DNA of 64,000 bases. Source: Saxidomus purpurata (taxonomy: Eukaryota; Mollusca; Bivalvia; Venerida; Veneridae). The stretch spans positions 408,051 through 472,050 of the forward strand of contig JAFMSR010000018.1 in NCBI GenBank assembly GCA_022818135.1, in the 5' to 3' direction. The first letter of the stretch is position 1; every line of letters begins with the position of its first letter. Below, piece after piece: positions 34,065-46,454 of the stretch. A model generated the notes under the pieces. The model had not been told where the DNA came from and ran no database searches. It saw only the letters and a list, made by a program, of their open reading frames with translations. The position numbers and the translations under genes were made by a program.

Positions 34065-37010
34065 TCAAGATATTATTCGTATGTAAATTTCTTTTTTAAA
34101 AAGTATGTTATTTGAAAGTTTTCTGTTTGAATTAACTGCTTCATGCCAGTCCTGTAAAAACATATCTTTTATTCTTTGTACAAAATGTTTTAAAAACAGT
34201 TGTTCTGATTTAATAGACTGGTTTGCCCGTACATTTTCAAAATCATGTATCTGGAGACATTGTCTCAAAGATGAAACCCAGTTTATATGACCATTAAAAT
34301 CATCATTATACATCATTAAATAACATTTTTAACGAATCTAGTATTTGGCATTTTGAGTAATTTAACCAGTATTTGACACACCTTCTACAAGATATACATC
34401 GGAAATCGATCACAGTCACTAAGTAAGGCGAGTAGGTCTGACTATTACAGCCAAATTCACTATCACGATAGTTATCGATAGTTAAAAGTTCTATCAATAG
34501 TTGGCTTCACTATCGCGATACTATCACGATAGTTTCGATAGTTTACGAACTATATATTTTTACTAAGTTGATTCAATTTATTTGTATCAATACCTGTAAT
34601 AAACAAATAAATTATGAAATTGTTACTTTTTTTTTACTTTAATGGACATACTTTTACCATCCTGCCTTCACAATAAACAAAAGCTAAATTACAATACCCT
34701 AAGCTTCAATGACTTACAAATAATTTGAAATAAAAGAACGTGCTTAACACTTAATGTATATGTTACGATACTATAGAACTGAAACAGAGAACGAAATTTG
34801 AAGTGTCAAGTCAGTTGAAGTCACATGATCAGAAGTCTACTTAGTTCATAGTCTAGGGACTACAGCAGGTCAGCAGCACACACTGACAACACTATCTCGG
34901 TCTAGTCTAAACGCCGTTTGCCGGTATGTCCGGATTTTAAAAGAAGCTCGGTCGCAGAGTACATAGGCATATGCATTTCTAGGAATGGTTTGCCTGTTAG
35001 AATCATAAATTTAAATTACACAGATTGTGTATTATTGTCTATGCAGGAAAGAAATAGAAGTGAATTTTTGAATAAACATTTAATTAACAGTCAACCAGGG
35101 TCACTGAAAATAGAATTGTAAGAAACTGAGTCACGTGATCGCGTAATTTGCTTGAAGAATTTGAATTCAGTATATATATATAATCGCTATTATTTTAATT
35201 TAAAATGCTAAACGTTTTTTTAACATATTCGCGTCATTAAAACTTTTCACAACGCGAAGACATGGATTCATAGACGACGTGTTAGGAACGGAGACGTCTT
35301 CGTATATAACTTAAGCAACCCCGTAATGTAAACATCTGTTTTATGGCAAAGGAAAATCAACTATATTTTATGTAATAAACGCATTCAAAAATGAAAATAA
35401 AACTATCGAGAAAAGTCGATAGCTGTCCAGACTACCGGCGATAGTATCGATAGTGTGAAATTGCTATCGAGTATTGACTAACGGGCTTGATACAATCACG
35501 ATAAGTCGATATTGCCCACATAAAACGCTTACATGCGTAGTACTGAATGCGTTCGAGCTCATCAAGTTGATCAAGACCTCAAATTTCGGAACCATACAGC
35601 AATTGAAGACATATCTTTATATCAAACAATTAAAAAAAACTGTTTTATTTAACCGTCCAAAGTTATATAATTACTTAAGCATTGATATTACCACCATTAT
35701 ACCTTTAATACATAGTTCTTTGACCATAATGTTCATGGACAATCCCGTTCGTGTTAAACAAACAAAGCAAAATATATTTACAACCTCTAACTGAGTATTT
35801 TTGAACATCCATTTCGCATTCTTAGCTAAGGTGCCACTATTTTTAAGTACAACAGTTTTTGTTTTATTTTCATTCACTTTCAGTTTGTATGTATCACAAA
35901 AATTAGATAAAATATTTAACTCCCTTTGAAGACCAAATATTGTATCTGACATAAAAGCTATACCACTTGCAAACATTAATGAAATAAGTTGAGCAGTTTC
36001 TGGATGTAACCGATTTCCTGTAACACCATGTTCTTCTATTGTACTTTCTAAATGAAAATAAGATTGGACTTGCCAAACAACCTTGTTTTAGACCGTTCGA
36101 ACTTGTTAGATATTTACTTCATGTATCATTGCAGCGCGGATATGACTTAACTGTATTGCAAATGCTCTGCAACGATCAAAACATGTTGCCTTTACATTGT
36201 AACACCACATTCCCTAAGTATTTTCCAAAGTAGTTGTCTATTTACAGTGTCAAAACACCTCTCGAAATCGATAAAAGCTACATACAATTTATGTCGTTTC
36301 TTTCTCAGTGTTCTTTCTATAATTAACTTAAGTGCAAAGGCATTATCTACGTCTATATTGTCTTAATAATTTATATTTCAAACGTTTAAGTGTTCAGCAT
36401 TCTAAAGCAAACCAGTTTGGTGCACTTGTATTTACGTATTCACTTTACTTTGACCATAATTTTCAATATCCGTCAAACAGGCTACAAAATTTGCAACACT
36501 ATTATCAATATCAGATCGATTGATATCTATTGCCAAACCTATTCTGTTTATTACTTCTAATGTAAATGTTCTACTACTTCTGTTTTGAAAAGTAACCTTA
36601 TCTTTACTTGAAATATGATATTCGATCTTTTTAAATGGAGTAATGTTTTCGGGACTCTCCGTTATATTGTATGAAAAATTCAGTGAGACATGTAAAGGAA
36701 AATGTTTCTATTCGCCCCTTTCATCTACTTTAAAGTCAGTGATATAGTCTATTACATTTTCCGAGCATAAGTAATCGATAACGCTATAAGCCAAAATAGA
36801 AGTGTAAGTAAAAACACTATATTTATATCTTGACCTGGCATTCAGGTCACCCATCAGTACAATTATTCATTCTATGTGATTTGCATAAATATAGCTTAAT
36901 ACATCATCTAATAAATGTATATCTTTGAATGTTTTGTTTACATAAAATGGTGAGTCAATAGGAGGTAGATATATAAATAATATAAGTGTGTCTTTAGTTA
37001 ACTTAGTAAG
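34065..37010 (-). pseudogene. Decayed LINE (endonuclease + RT), split by a DNA element
   Basis: Read on the minus strand, the pieces fall in family order. The APE-type endonuclease remnant (about 37000-36690) shows FIYLPPIDSPFYV, VLMGDLNARS and ENVIDYITDFKVD. The RT start (about 36345-36190) shows KKRHKLYVAFIDFERCFDTV and NRQLLWKILR. Then the ADD-box region follows (35976-35671): SDTIFGLQRELNILSNFC and KLKVNENKTKTVVLKN. Next LLYGSEIWGLDQLDELERIQ and YYACKRFMW (about 35640-35520). After the insertion at 34445-35474 it resumes with VKYWLNY. It ends NWVSSLRQCLQIHDFENV and LQDWHEAVNSNRKLSNN (34316-34065). Multiple stops and frameshifts are present. The ADD itself is altered in this copy (SGIAFMSD where FADDIALMSD is usual). 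It is an old, near full-length element. Confidence 0.8.
34445..35474. mobile_element. ~1.03-kb DNA element inserted in the LINE, 6-bp duplication
   Basis: Both ends carry inverted arrays of actatcgatagt-like words: left tcactatcacgatagttatc, right the inverse of caatttcacactatcgatac. The hexamer TGACTA occurs directly outside each end (34439-34444 and 35475-35480). Removing the element and one hexamer joins the LINE reading frame without a stop (RDCIKPVS to QTYSPYLV). The only internal frame (34918-35121) is not recognisable as a transposase. So this is a non-autonomous element; the superfamily is undetermined, since a 6-bp duplication is unusual for hAT. Confidence 0.75.
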
Positions 37011-37965
37011 CGACTTCTAAAGTCTCAGGAGTATACCTATATCTTGTTCAATAGCAATATATGATATAAAACTTTGTAATTGACTTATTCATTTCAATTG
37101 ACCACACACAGAGAATAAAGAATCTATTTTACATTCGCAGTTCTCGTCAAATGTGTTTTTTGTATTTGTTAGAATAGACAATCATTTGTTTACTTTAACG
37201 TTGTTTGCACATATTCTTTTGAGAGACATAATAATCAAACAATAAAAGTGATTATACCTAAGTTGCACTACATAAGTATTATTTCATTTATTTCTGAGAT
37301 ATTTGTATCTTCTATATATAAGCATTTTATATACCATTCCAAACACCAATACAAAATAACAAGCAAACAGACATATTTTTCACACAATAACAGTTTCATT
37401 TTTGTTTTTCAAGACACTGCGCCAATTGAGTCAGTACTCCATGAAAGATAAAACTATAATCCTCTTAGAAAACATAAGACATTTAATCATCATTATATCA
37501 TTATTCTTCCTTCAAAATACACTACCAAAACCAAAGACTCGATGCACTGCGAGTTCAAGCCCATTCACTGTTTACAAATGCCAACCAGTATTTTTGGAAT
37601 TATGTCGTGGGCAACACAATAAACAAATAGGGCAATATAGTGCGATGGTACTTTAAATCTACACTTGCCATAAAAGCAAGTAAAGGAAACAATTAAACAA
37701 AAAGACAATATAGAGTAATGGTTCTTAATAACTGTACTTTCCCTGGGTGTTCTCTCTCACGAGTCGGCTTCTATATGTCTCGGGGGGACTATCTATATTT
37801 ATTTATTGTTCTTGGTCTCTTGTCATTGACATTACCTTATATAGCAGTGAATATTCATCTGTGGCAGTGGATATACTTGTAAATAAAATCATGTGGCGTT
37901 AGCCGCGAGATACTATTAAGTTTACGTTACCAAATTGGACGCAAGAATTACATCTGTTTCTGTCG
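37011..37965. other. Unassigned stretch
   Basis: No reliable gene. The frames at 37248-37656 follow an acceptor-like tttttgtttttcaag at about 37410, but show no family motif. Confidence 0.35.
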
Positions 37966-38015
37966 GAACTCCGTATATTATCAATATCAATATACGGGAA
38001 AATATACGGAAAACT
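37966..38015. repeat. Fragment of the CCGTATA repeat family
   Basis: The words tcggaactccgtatattatc and tatacgggaaaatatacgga match 12700-12765 in the same orientation. Only about 50 bp remain. Confidence 0.6.
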
Positions 38016-38752
38016 TAGAATTCAGAGATGTTAGCGGTCGTGTAGCGTATGACACATTGTCAAATGATCACTGCCTATTTACTTAAATATAATTATTACT
38101 TGTTGGAAAACTAGATATTATCCAAATATAATAACTTTACACTATTCTTACTTAGTTCATGAAATGAAAACAAAATATATGCTTTCCTCCGTACGTTAAA
38201 TTCCAAACAAAAGGGAATGAAAAACTCCTCCATAAGTGACCAAGTAGAACCCAAGCGCTCTTATGCATTAATTGTCGTATTATCTCCTATCAAATAAGAC
38301 ATTGGAATTGGACGTCGTTGGACTACACAATAAATCCTAACATTATTAGATTATAATCTTTGATTGATCTTTAGAGATAACCAGTTCATGCGTATCCTAC
38401 TTTTTTGCCTAAGGAATAACAATGTAGCTTATTATCAAGTTTTGAATGTTACAAATAGCGCATGTATTTCAGTATTGTACATTTGATATCACAGGTGTAT
38501 TGAGAAACATTTTGATGTATGAAGCAAATCGTTTTGCAACTAAATGAGCCTCACATTAGAAAATATTACGTCAAAAATTATTGTCCTTTAAGTTTTTTAT
38601 TCTGATGCCACTCTCTGTAAACAGTTTTTTGTCAATATGTTTGATCAGTTGGGTTAGGTTTGCATTCTTTCATTACATTTATTTGCAGAAGAGAAAATGA
38701 AATTTGTGCAATTTATTCAGACTGTAAAAAGAGTAACTTGACTCAACACTTT
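38016..38752. other. Unassigned stretch
   Basis: No feature is recognised. Confidence 0.4.
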
Positions 38753-39010
38753 ACAGTGGCGCTCACGTTTTTGTTCTGTTTACCTCATGGTTGTGACCGC
38801 ATTGAAAACGCCAGATAAACGCGGTCAATTTCACACGTTTACCGCGTTTTACCGCGAAAAAACGACTCATTTCCAAATATGGAATGAATAGCCGGTAAAG
38901 AAAACGGGTCAATCCAAATATGGAAGCAGTACCCGGTAAAGAGGCGTGTCCAAACAAGGAGCCAATCAGAAGATTCCCAACGCGTTTTTTTCACAGCTGT
39001 TGCCGTTTCA
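38753..39010. mobile_element. CpG-rich element, CAGTGGCGCTCACG end
   Basis: It begins cagtggcgctcacgtttttg, which is the exact inverse of the right end of the element at 56570-56872. The interior is rich in accgcg and aaacg words and stands out against the AT-rich flanks. The right border is unclear (about 39010). No coding frame. Confidence 0.55.
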
Positions 39011-39754
39011 CTAATGAAGCGTGTCTTTGTCTGAATATTTTGATTTTGTTTACATTGAAATGTAAACGTCGATGTTATTGCTGAACTGTTTTATCAATAT
39101 AAAATCTACAGTTTAATCAAAGTTGACACGGACATTGATATAATAAACATACTGTACATTAATAATTTCTCTAGATTTTACTGTAGATCTATCCCGGCCC
39201 TGGATATTTTAATTTTGATATTTGTCCCGTTCAAGTTTTCGTTTACTAATAGTCAGAGACTATGTCGATCTCTGCTATTGAGTAGTATTTCTTTTAGGCT
39301 ACAAGAATCTCCAGAGTGAAGAAGCGTAGATGATTACAACATAACAAAGTCATTAATTCGGAGCGGCACTTTACTGTACCTGGCCTCGACACAAACAACA
39401 ACAACAAGTTGTTGAACAAGAAGAAATCTAAATAAAATGGTTTAGAAATAACTTTGCAAGTTTACAGCCCCTTAACATGGGGTCTGCGGTCTTTTCAGGT
39501 AAGGGATATCACCTACATATCCACACTTATTATCAGACCATCAGATGTATGGTAAAATGTCAGGTTTAAGACTTTTAGTTAACAGATCATAAACAATTGT
39601 ATCCCTGTACAGTACTGGTACTGTGGTTTGTTGCTTTAACGTCGTGCGTAGTCCTAAAGTCGTGCATGTACGATTTCCCGTATCTTTCATAAAAGAATTC
39701 TCGGCTTCGCACATCCGGGTACTGATGATTTATTGATTATTTATTTTTTTTATC
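39011..39754. other. Unassigned stretch
   Basis: It contains a short aac repeat near 39395. Nothing else is recognised. Confidence 0.4.
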
Positions 39755-39960
39755 GGATTTTTATAAAACACCTCGGACCGACAATCAATTATAATACTGA
39801 TCAACTATAAAGCATATATAATACATATACTTGATAGTCGGTCCGGGATAAATTTGATTATGTCGCGAAGAGTCATTTTTATAAAACACCCCTGACAGAC
39901 TATCAAATATATAATACCTTGTATTATATATACTTGGTTGTCGGTCGGGGTGTTTAATAA
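39755..39960. mobile_element. Double-hairpin MITE (~205 bp)
   Basis: The outer ends are inverted: ttttataaaacacctcgg with the right-hand tcggtcggggtgttt. The inner pair is also inverted (ttgatagtcggtccggg at 39830-39846 against cggaccgacaatcaa at 39775), so two hairpins stand side by side inside one larger palindrome. The minus frame across it is a shadow. Confidence 0.7.
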
Positions 39961-40699
39961 ACACATGATAAAAAACATGGCGAATGACATATAAAATTTG
40001 GACAAAAATGTATTCGACTAAATTTAATATTCAAATTGTGATCGTTACAGCCCTACCAAACATAATAAATGCCTGAAACCATGTGACAATGACTTCTTTA
40101 AAATGACGTCATGTATGCAATGCTTTTTGGTGACGTTTCCCGCGATCTTTGACATTTTATTGAAATAAACTCACTTTTGGTGCCCACTCGGTGAAATTAT
40201 AACGTGGTCTTACACCAGAAACAGCAACTATCCTTTATATTATCTGAGAATGACATTTTATAAAACCTCTATGTTGTCAAAAGCTTTTTCTTTCCTTTAG
40301 ATTAAACACTTGCATATTATGATATATAAGTCTACAGTATAGACTGAGTTTTTATCTTTTACCAAAATGAAGAAATGAATGCACTCTTATAATCTGATTG
40401 GTTAACTGGCAAGTATGACGGAAAGGCATAGCCTAGAATATAGTGTCATATTCACCACAGTGGTCAGTACTGATGGAAATTCAGATTTAATTATACATAA
40501 GCCACTTGACCACTTTGTCAACCACTTAGTCTTCGAACATTTACTAAAGTCCCCTTAAGGTATATAGTATCCATTGCTAACAGATATATTAAAGTATAGA
40601 CAACCAAATCTACTTGTACATGTATTGTAAATTGTGCACTACAGTTATTCAGAAAAGCTGTAATTGAATTACAGGCCTGTAAATTTATAGGCAACTCCT
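39961..40699. other. Unassigned stretch
   Basis: No feature is recognised. Confidence 0.4.
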
Positions 40700-41000
40700 T
40701 GATTCAGAGTCTTCTCCGAAAGCTAAAGGCGAGAAAGACTGTATACCCAATAACTTTGCTTCGTGGAGTGTTAACTTTCTCGGAAATAGGGAGCAAATAG
40801 TGGTTATAATTCAAACAGGATAAACATTAAATTTGGTGAATTCCAGGGTAATGTTTTGGGACCACTGCTCTTTCTTTTGTATATAATTTTGTCACGCAGA
40901 TAGCCTTATATACGGTATTTACTAATAATGATTTACCATAGGCAGTGCAAGTAAAGAATTGTAGGCGTTTCAGTGATGATATAAAACTACAGAAAAAAAT
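40700..41000 (+). pseudogene. LINE reverse transcriptase fragment
   Basis: Frames in series give NFLGNREQIVVI (near 40768), then FGEFQGNVLGPLLFLLYI (near 40836-40890), the counterpart of GVPQGSVLGPLLFLLYIND. About 70 bp later comes RRFSDDIKLQK (near 40965), the counterpart of LFADDIKLY with the first Ala changed. Several shifts and stops show an old copy. Neither end of the LINE can be placed. Confidence 0.6.
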
Positions 41001-41169
41001 ATATGAGCATTAATATCTCTACTAAGACACCATTTTCATTTTATTGATTTACTTCATAACTATTTTATTAAATATTTCAATTTGTGTGTTTATGCCAAAA
41101 TGTTACTGACGTGGTGTCACTGTCCAAGAAGGCCGCAACCATAGAGCCAATATGGGGCATGAACTCAGA

Positions 41170-41912
41170 TTAAAGGGGCATACCCCTTAACTGATGTCAA
41201 ACTATTAATAACCTCCAAAACATAAATAATAGAATCTTTGGAAGTATTATAACTTAACTTAAAAGTTTTAGCTACATGCATTCCCAGTCATATTGATAAA
41301 ATCAGCGGTTCAAAATATACTGCAATACCGAAAACCATTCAATAATCTATGTAGAGTTGTTGTTGTACAATTAATGGATGGATCCAATTTATTACAGAAA
41401 GCCTACTTGTGGTAAAACGATGCAGTTTTCGCCTTAAGTTCTTCTTTGATATTGTATTTATTTATCAATTTACGTTCATTAAACAAACAATCTATGTTTC
41501 GAGAATATAATCTGCTAGGTGTAGGGAGTGCCCCTTTAAAGAGACATACCCTATATCTGATGACAAACTGAAAACCTTCAAAACATAAATAATAGAATTT
41601 TAAGAAGTATTACAACTCAACCTAAAAAACTCAACTATGCATTTCCAGTTATTATCGATAAAATCATCGGTTTAAAATATACTGCAGTACAGTTAACAAT
41701 TCAATAATCTATGTAGAGTTGTTTTTGTACAATTAATGGGTGGATGCGATTTATTACAGAACACCTCTTTATTGATTAATTGCGGTAAAATGAGGCATTT
41801 TTCGCCATAGGTTCTTCTTTGAAATTGTATTTATTTATCATTTATCGTTCATTGAACACATAATCTTTGTTTTGAGAATATAATCTGCCAGATGTAGGGA
41901 GTGCCTCTTTAA
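41170..41912. mobile_element. Tandem dimer of a TTAA-flanked MITE (~370-bp units)
   Basis: Two diverged direct copies, 41170-41539 and 41536-41912. Each starts ttaaaggggcataccc (second copy: ttaaagagacataccc) and ends tgtagggagtgcccctttaa (second: gtgcctctttaa). Start and end are inverted repeats of each other. The two copies share one TTAA at 41536-41539. Internal words match throughout, e.g. ccaaaacataaataatagaa against tcaaaacataaataatagaa. No coding content. Known: TTAA target sites are used by piggyBac- and Kolobok-type transposases. Confidence 0.8.
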
Positions 41913-42284
41913 GCGACATAAGTAATTACATGACATTATTATTATAAAGCTTTCATCAACAAAACTGCAACATGTTTATACAACATTAAGGATGTCATAA
42001 AAAAATTGACCGTCACTGCCAGGCTTTTCTTTCTGGGTGCTCAAACTGGCATGTTGATTACTGAGGAAGAGAAACAGCAGTACATTGCAGTATTTAACAA
42101 GTTTATGCACTAATGCAAATTTATGGCATTTTTGTTGGTATATATTGACAATGAAATAACCATGTGATTTTGACACAAGGACTTTATGGTTAATAAAACA
42201 TGTAAATTATTCCTCTGTTAACCAACAAGCGCCTTTTTCTAAGAAGCAATTTAAATCAATTTTTTTTTCGAGCTGCTTGCTTGC
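41913..42284. other. Unassigned stretch
   Basis: No feature is recognised; the minus frame 41976-42176 has no family motif. Confidence 0.4.
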
Positions 42285-42955
42285 ATGCGTCAGTTCGTCG
42301 TGCGTGCGTCCGTCCATCCGTCCGTCCAATTTAGATTTTCCGGGCTGTAACTTCTCAATGGATAAAGGGATTCTTAAATAACTTGGTACACCCACCATGA
42401 GACGGAGTGACATGCGCAAGAACCAGGTCCCTAAGTCCAAGGTCAAGGTCACACTTAGAGGCCAAAGGTCAGATACAAGAATAATTCAAGAATGACTTTG
42501 TCCGTACCATTTCTTCTTCATGCATAGAGGGATTTTGATGTTATTTGGCACAAATGTTCACCACCATGAGAAAGAGTGTCATGCGCAAGAACCAGGTCCC
42601 TAGGTCTAAGGTCAAGGTCACACCTAGAGGTGAAAGGTCAAATTCAAGAATATCTTTGTCTGCAGCATTTCTTCTTCATGCATGGTTCCATGGATTTTGA
42701 AGTTACTTGGCACAAATATTCACCTCCATGAGCTACCCTTGTTTTTAGAATTACTTTCCCTTGTTGTTACTATAAATAGCTTATACCGTAACTTTTATTT
42801 CTGGCCGTAGAGAAAAATCGAGACCACTTTTCTGTGGTACAACATGCATGTTACATCCAATATTTAGGTGTATTTTGATCTATCTCTACTTGGTACGTAG
42901 TTAGTCCTTTTGACAGCTGGCGGCTCGACATGTTGCACGTGGGCATTTAGTTTAA
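42285..42955 (+). repeat. Minisatellite element D, paralogue of element G
   Basis: It has a CCGT microsatellite (42300-42327). Then two to three ~160-bp units follow, with gggctgtaacttctcaatgg, catgcgcaagaaccaggtcc and aaggtcaaggtcacactt. It ends at about 42745 with gagctacccttgtttttaga. The next ~210 bp (to gttgcacgtgggcat) also match element G downstream of its end (52440-52610), so the homologous segment exceeds the tandem core. Confidence 0.75.
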
Positions 42956-43293
42956 ATATGACGGCAGATTACTTTACCATAGCAGGTTTTCTATGCGGAC
43001 CTTGGATAAACAATGAAATAGCTATACATGGGTGAAAAGTTTCTGATAGATTTTCACTTGCAATTTCAATAGCCCCCACATGTTAGAATGAAAGGATCTG
43101 GTTCTCTAACTCGCCCCTCCATGCCGACTTTGCCAATGCATACGTTCTGTCATTTTGTACTTGTACCTATGTACATGTAAATAAACATGTACTGAAATTT
43201 GTTTTCGAAACGATGGAGGGAAGTCATTTATAGAAGGATTGCATGGCGACATGTACATTTTACCCCTCTCTCCCTGACCGGCCAGACAGGATA
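42956..43293. other. Unassigned stretch
   Basis: Single-copy-looking DNA next to the L1 3' end. No feature is seen. Confidence 0.4.
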
Positions 43294-43457
43294 TTTTTTT
43301 TTGTCATTTATTTCCATTGTATAACCTTATACATCAATTTAAAGGTACATACACATAAAGTACTTTCATATTGCATTATGCATTTCATAGATTATTTTTA
43401 CTCTTGCTAACAAATCACTAGGTATACAATGGTTAAGTCATTTGAAAATGGTAGAAG

Positions 43458-43462
<5 letters not shown>

Positions 43463-43528
<66 letters not shown>
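43463..43528. repeat. GA microsatellite, ~33 units
   Basis: An uninterrupted ga run in the 3' untranslated part of the L1-like copy (tc on the element's sense strand). Confidence 0.95.
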
Positions 43529-43531
<3 letters not shown>

Positions 43532-43596
43532 AAAAAGAAAGAGCGAGAAGCGATTTGTGGATACATGGATAGATTCTACATACTGTCTTTACTGTA

Positions 43597-44390
43597 TTAA
43601 AAGTTCAGAAGTGACCATTTTAATACATGTTGGTTAACTTTGTTTTTCATAAGTGCTACCTGGTATTCAATGTCTTTTCTAACCTTTAGGAAGTAACTGA
43701 AATTTACCCAATTGGGGATAGATTTTTCTAATTTACACTTGTATATGTAATATTTACACACTATAATTAAAAAGTTAAAAGCATTATTTTTTACGTTGTT
43801 GTTAGTTAACCCTAAGGATATTACTCTAAAAGACAAAGTTATGTCGATATTATTTCTTTGAAAGAACTTGTTTACTTCTGACCAGAAATGTTGAATAACA
43901 TTACATTCCCAGAAAAGATGGATGACCGATTCATTACACCTACAACAAAAATCACATAATGCTGATGTTTGAATGTTACATGTATATAAATACTTATTTG
44001 TTGCAATTATGTTCATTAAATATTTATACTGAAATATTCTTAATTTTGAGTCTATTGCACAAATAAAGGGTATTTTATATATTGCTTCCCAACCAAGCTC
44101 GGTAAACTGGTTATTCCACTTTTGTTGTGCTTTGTTTTCAGGTTGCTGCCCATTGTTGTAATAGTTTTCTATATACTTCTTATACAAAGTTTTGTTATTT
44201 TTCCTTAGTTCCAATAGTTTATTTATAAAACACTTTTTATCTTCTACTTCATTTACGTTTATATTTCTTAACCTTCTTTTCCATATTTCGGGAATACTGG
44301 TGATTAAACTGCTATAGCTTAAAAAGCAATAGTTGGATATATCAAATAGTTGTTTTAATTCAAAAAAAAATATAAAAACGTTTATGTCGA
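43597..44390 (-). pseudogene. L1-like ORF2: C-terminal domain with zinc finger
   Basis: This continues the ORF above after the TAA and a frameshift at a nine-T run (44362-44370). It reads FFELKQLFDISNYC, IPEIWKRRLRNINVNE, then WEAIYKIPFICAIDSKLRIF and NIIATNKYLYTCNI. The zinc-finger-like CDFCCRCNESVIHLFWEC follows (zf-RVT type, about 43905-43960), then a C-terminal tail ending at 43597. The rest is open for 205 residues, so decay is light: one stop and one homopolymer shift. Confidence 0.8.
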
Positions 44391-44413
44391 AAGTTATAAA
44401 TATGTTCTACAAA

Positions 44414-45430
44414 TTAAATACCTCTCATATATAGCTCTCTATTAAATATTGTTTTATTGCTCAATTTAATATTAGAGTTAATCCAAAGTATTTCTTTTGG
44501 TATGTTATCTATTTTTGTGCTAAAATTAATTCTTGTCCAGCTGGTAACTATGTCATTAAGAAATTTATTTTTGAACATTTTATCGACGTTTTTTTCTTGA
44601 AGATTAGACTCAAATACCAGTTTACCACCCCATTTTTCAAGTTCATGTCTATAACAGTTTTTCCAGTAACCTTTGTTAGTTTCATCAAATATTCTGTACA
44701 CCCATTTTATTGTATTTAATTTTGCTTTAAAATCAATCATATTTAACCCCCTTTTATCAATTTCCAGTCTAATTATTTTCCGTGATATTTTATCTGGTTT
44801 ATTATCCCACAGAAATTGATAAAATAGTCTATTTATTTCATTTATAGTATTTTCAGGAGGGTCATGAAGAACGGTCAGTGGATACAGCAATTTTGGAAAA
44901 ATAAAAGATTTTGAAACTGTTATTTTTCCAAGTAATGATAAATTATGTTTTTGCCAGCTTTTCAGAGCTGATGTAGCTTCTGATATTCTTGAATTTAAAT
45001 TTGAAGTAAGAACTTTCTTTTTATCATTTTCGAAGACAATACCAAGCGTTGAAGCTTTTTCTGATGTCCAGTTAAACTTTTTGTCTTTACAATAAACTAT
45101 GTTGTCCTTTTGAAGAGACCCGACTCGTAGTACCTCTGATTTGTTTACATTCAATTTGAGACCTGAAATGCTTCCATACTTTTCAATTGTATTAATAAGA
45201 TTTTCAAAAGAAGATTTTGTACCATTTAATACGAATGTGGCATCATCAGCAAATAGTGATTTTTTTACTTCTGTATTATAAAAGTTGACACCAACTATTT
45301 CTTTATTTCGGTCTATAGCTATTGATAAAACTTCAATCGCAATAATGAACAGATAAGGCGAAAGTGGACATCCTTGACGTACACCCTTTTCAACTTGAAA
45401 GACAGGATATTTTGGGGATGACTGTTTCTT
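44414..45430 (-). pseudogene. L1-like ORF2: RT palm to thumb
   Basis: An open frame on the minus strand begins after a TGA at 45431. It reads VEKGVRQGCPLSPYLFII, then about 35 residues on SLFADDATFVLNG, the catalytic ADD box (about 45240). Then GLKLNVNKSEVLRVGS, LLGKITVSKSFIFPKLLYPL and FLWDNKPDKISRK follow, all standard L1 ORF2 landmarks. It stops at a TAA (44414-44416) where the family continues. The start shown by simple frame finding is a TTG and is not a real start. The protein would have had RT activity when whole. In this copy, the 5' truncation removes motifs before GVRQG. Confidence 0.85.
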
Positions 45431-46454
45431 TCAATGTAAAATAGCATTAATTAACACCATTCTTAAAGAGCATACCGGTACACAGAAATCAGTGCTAAAT
45501 GTTTTTCTTAAAACTGTTTATTACATTTTGTGTATTCCCGGTTTTTATGATATTTTATTAAAGAAATGATATTTGATTTATAGTAAAATTTGTTTGTGAT
45601 ACTGTGGATATAGCGAACGTCCGGATATAAGGAATATATCTTATTCTCTGCCCGAGATTCTTCCTTTATTTTATTTTTCTTATGAAAATGTTATATGGAT
45701 ATAACAAACTCCGGATAATGATTAAAGGGCCAAATGAGTTCGTTATAAACAAAGTAACATGTATGTCCTTTACTTTTCTATTGATTCAGTGTCCAGGTGC
45801 CAGTGATATTAGGTTAATGTACCAAAAATATACTTGATATTTTCTGAAACAGTCTTTATTTAAGTGACGGTCTTATTGCATATTGCTTTAGGTTTCGTTA
45901 ACTGTGTGTGTTGTCCGCAGCTTTTAAACCCCTAAATTCAATATACATGCAGTCACCCAGTACATTTTGGACTTGATTTTATGTTGATTGTTAAACAAGA
46001 CTTATTTGCCATTAAATAGTGTGCACTGTTGAATAAGATAACAATTAAGTGACATATTTTTATCATAGTCTGTATTTGAATCAGAAAGGCAGAAATTAAT
46101 GTCTGGTATTATTAAAGAACTTGGGATTTTCAACAAAATGCTGCAGTTCTGATAGCTGTCATTTTCATTAAAAAAATAGTAGAAAAAAGTGGAGTATGGA
46201 CATGGTGGAAAGTCACCTATCTTGATTACATATTACTTCTTGCTTTTCGAAGGGAACATTACTGCCATTATACAAATGTGTGGCTTTGACCTACATTTTT
46301 TTTCTAATTGTCTGAGCACTGATCTCACAAAAAGAGATCAGGTTCAAGACCTGACTTTTAATATCTGAATGTACACTCATCATTTACATGTTTCTCTATT
46401 AAGGAAAAACACATATGAGTTACTGAATTTACTCTAAACTTTTTTAACATGGCA
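45431..46454. other. Mostly unassigned; possible Tigger end at 45597-45760
   Basis: The block 45597-45760 has atatagcgaacgtccggata, then cggatataaggaa and gagttcgttata, words also found in the terminal repeat at 60770-60872. No transposase lies beside it. The rest is featureless. Confidence 0.35.

Larger units (their letters stand above)
43294..45430 (-). mobile_element. 5'-truncated L1-like non-LTR retrotransposon
   Basis: This element runs on the minus strand. Its 5' border is near 45430, in the RT domain. Its 3' end is an A-tail (43294-43302) preceded by AATAAA (43307-43312). The 3' untranslated part contains a long GA/TC microsatellite (43463-43528). The coding part is detailed in separate entries. 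Full-length L1-type elements are 5-7 kb, so about two thirds of the 5' side is missing, as usual for target-primed reverse transcription. Confidence 0.8.

Noticed and set aside
37248..37656. Terminal exon after an acceptor-like site near 37410
   Set aside because: No homology-like motif in any frame, and the frames stop or run through low-complexity sequence.
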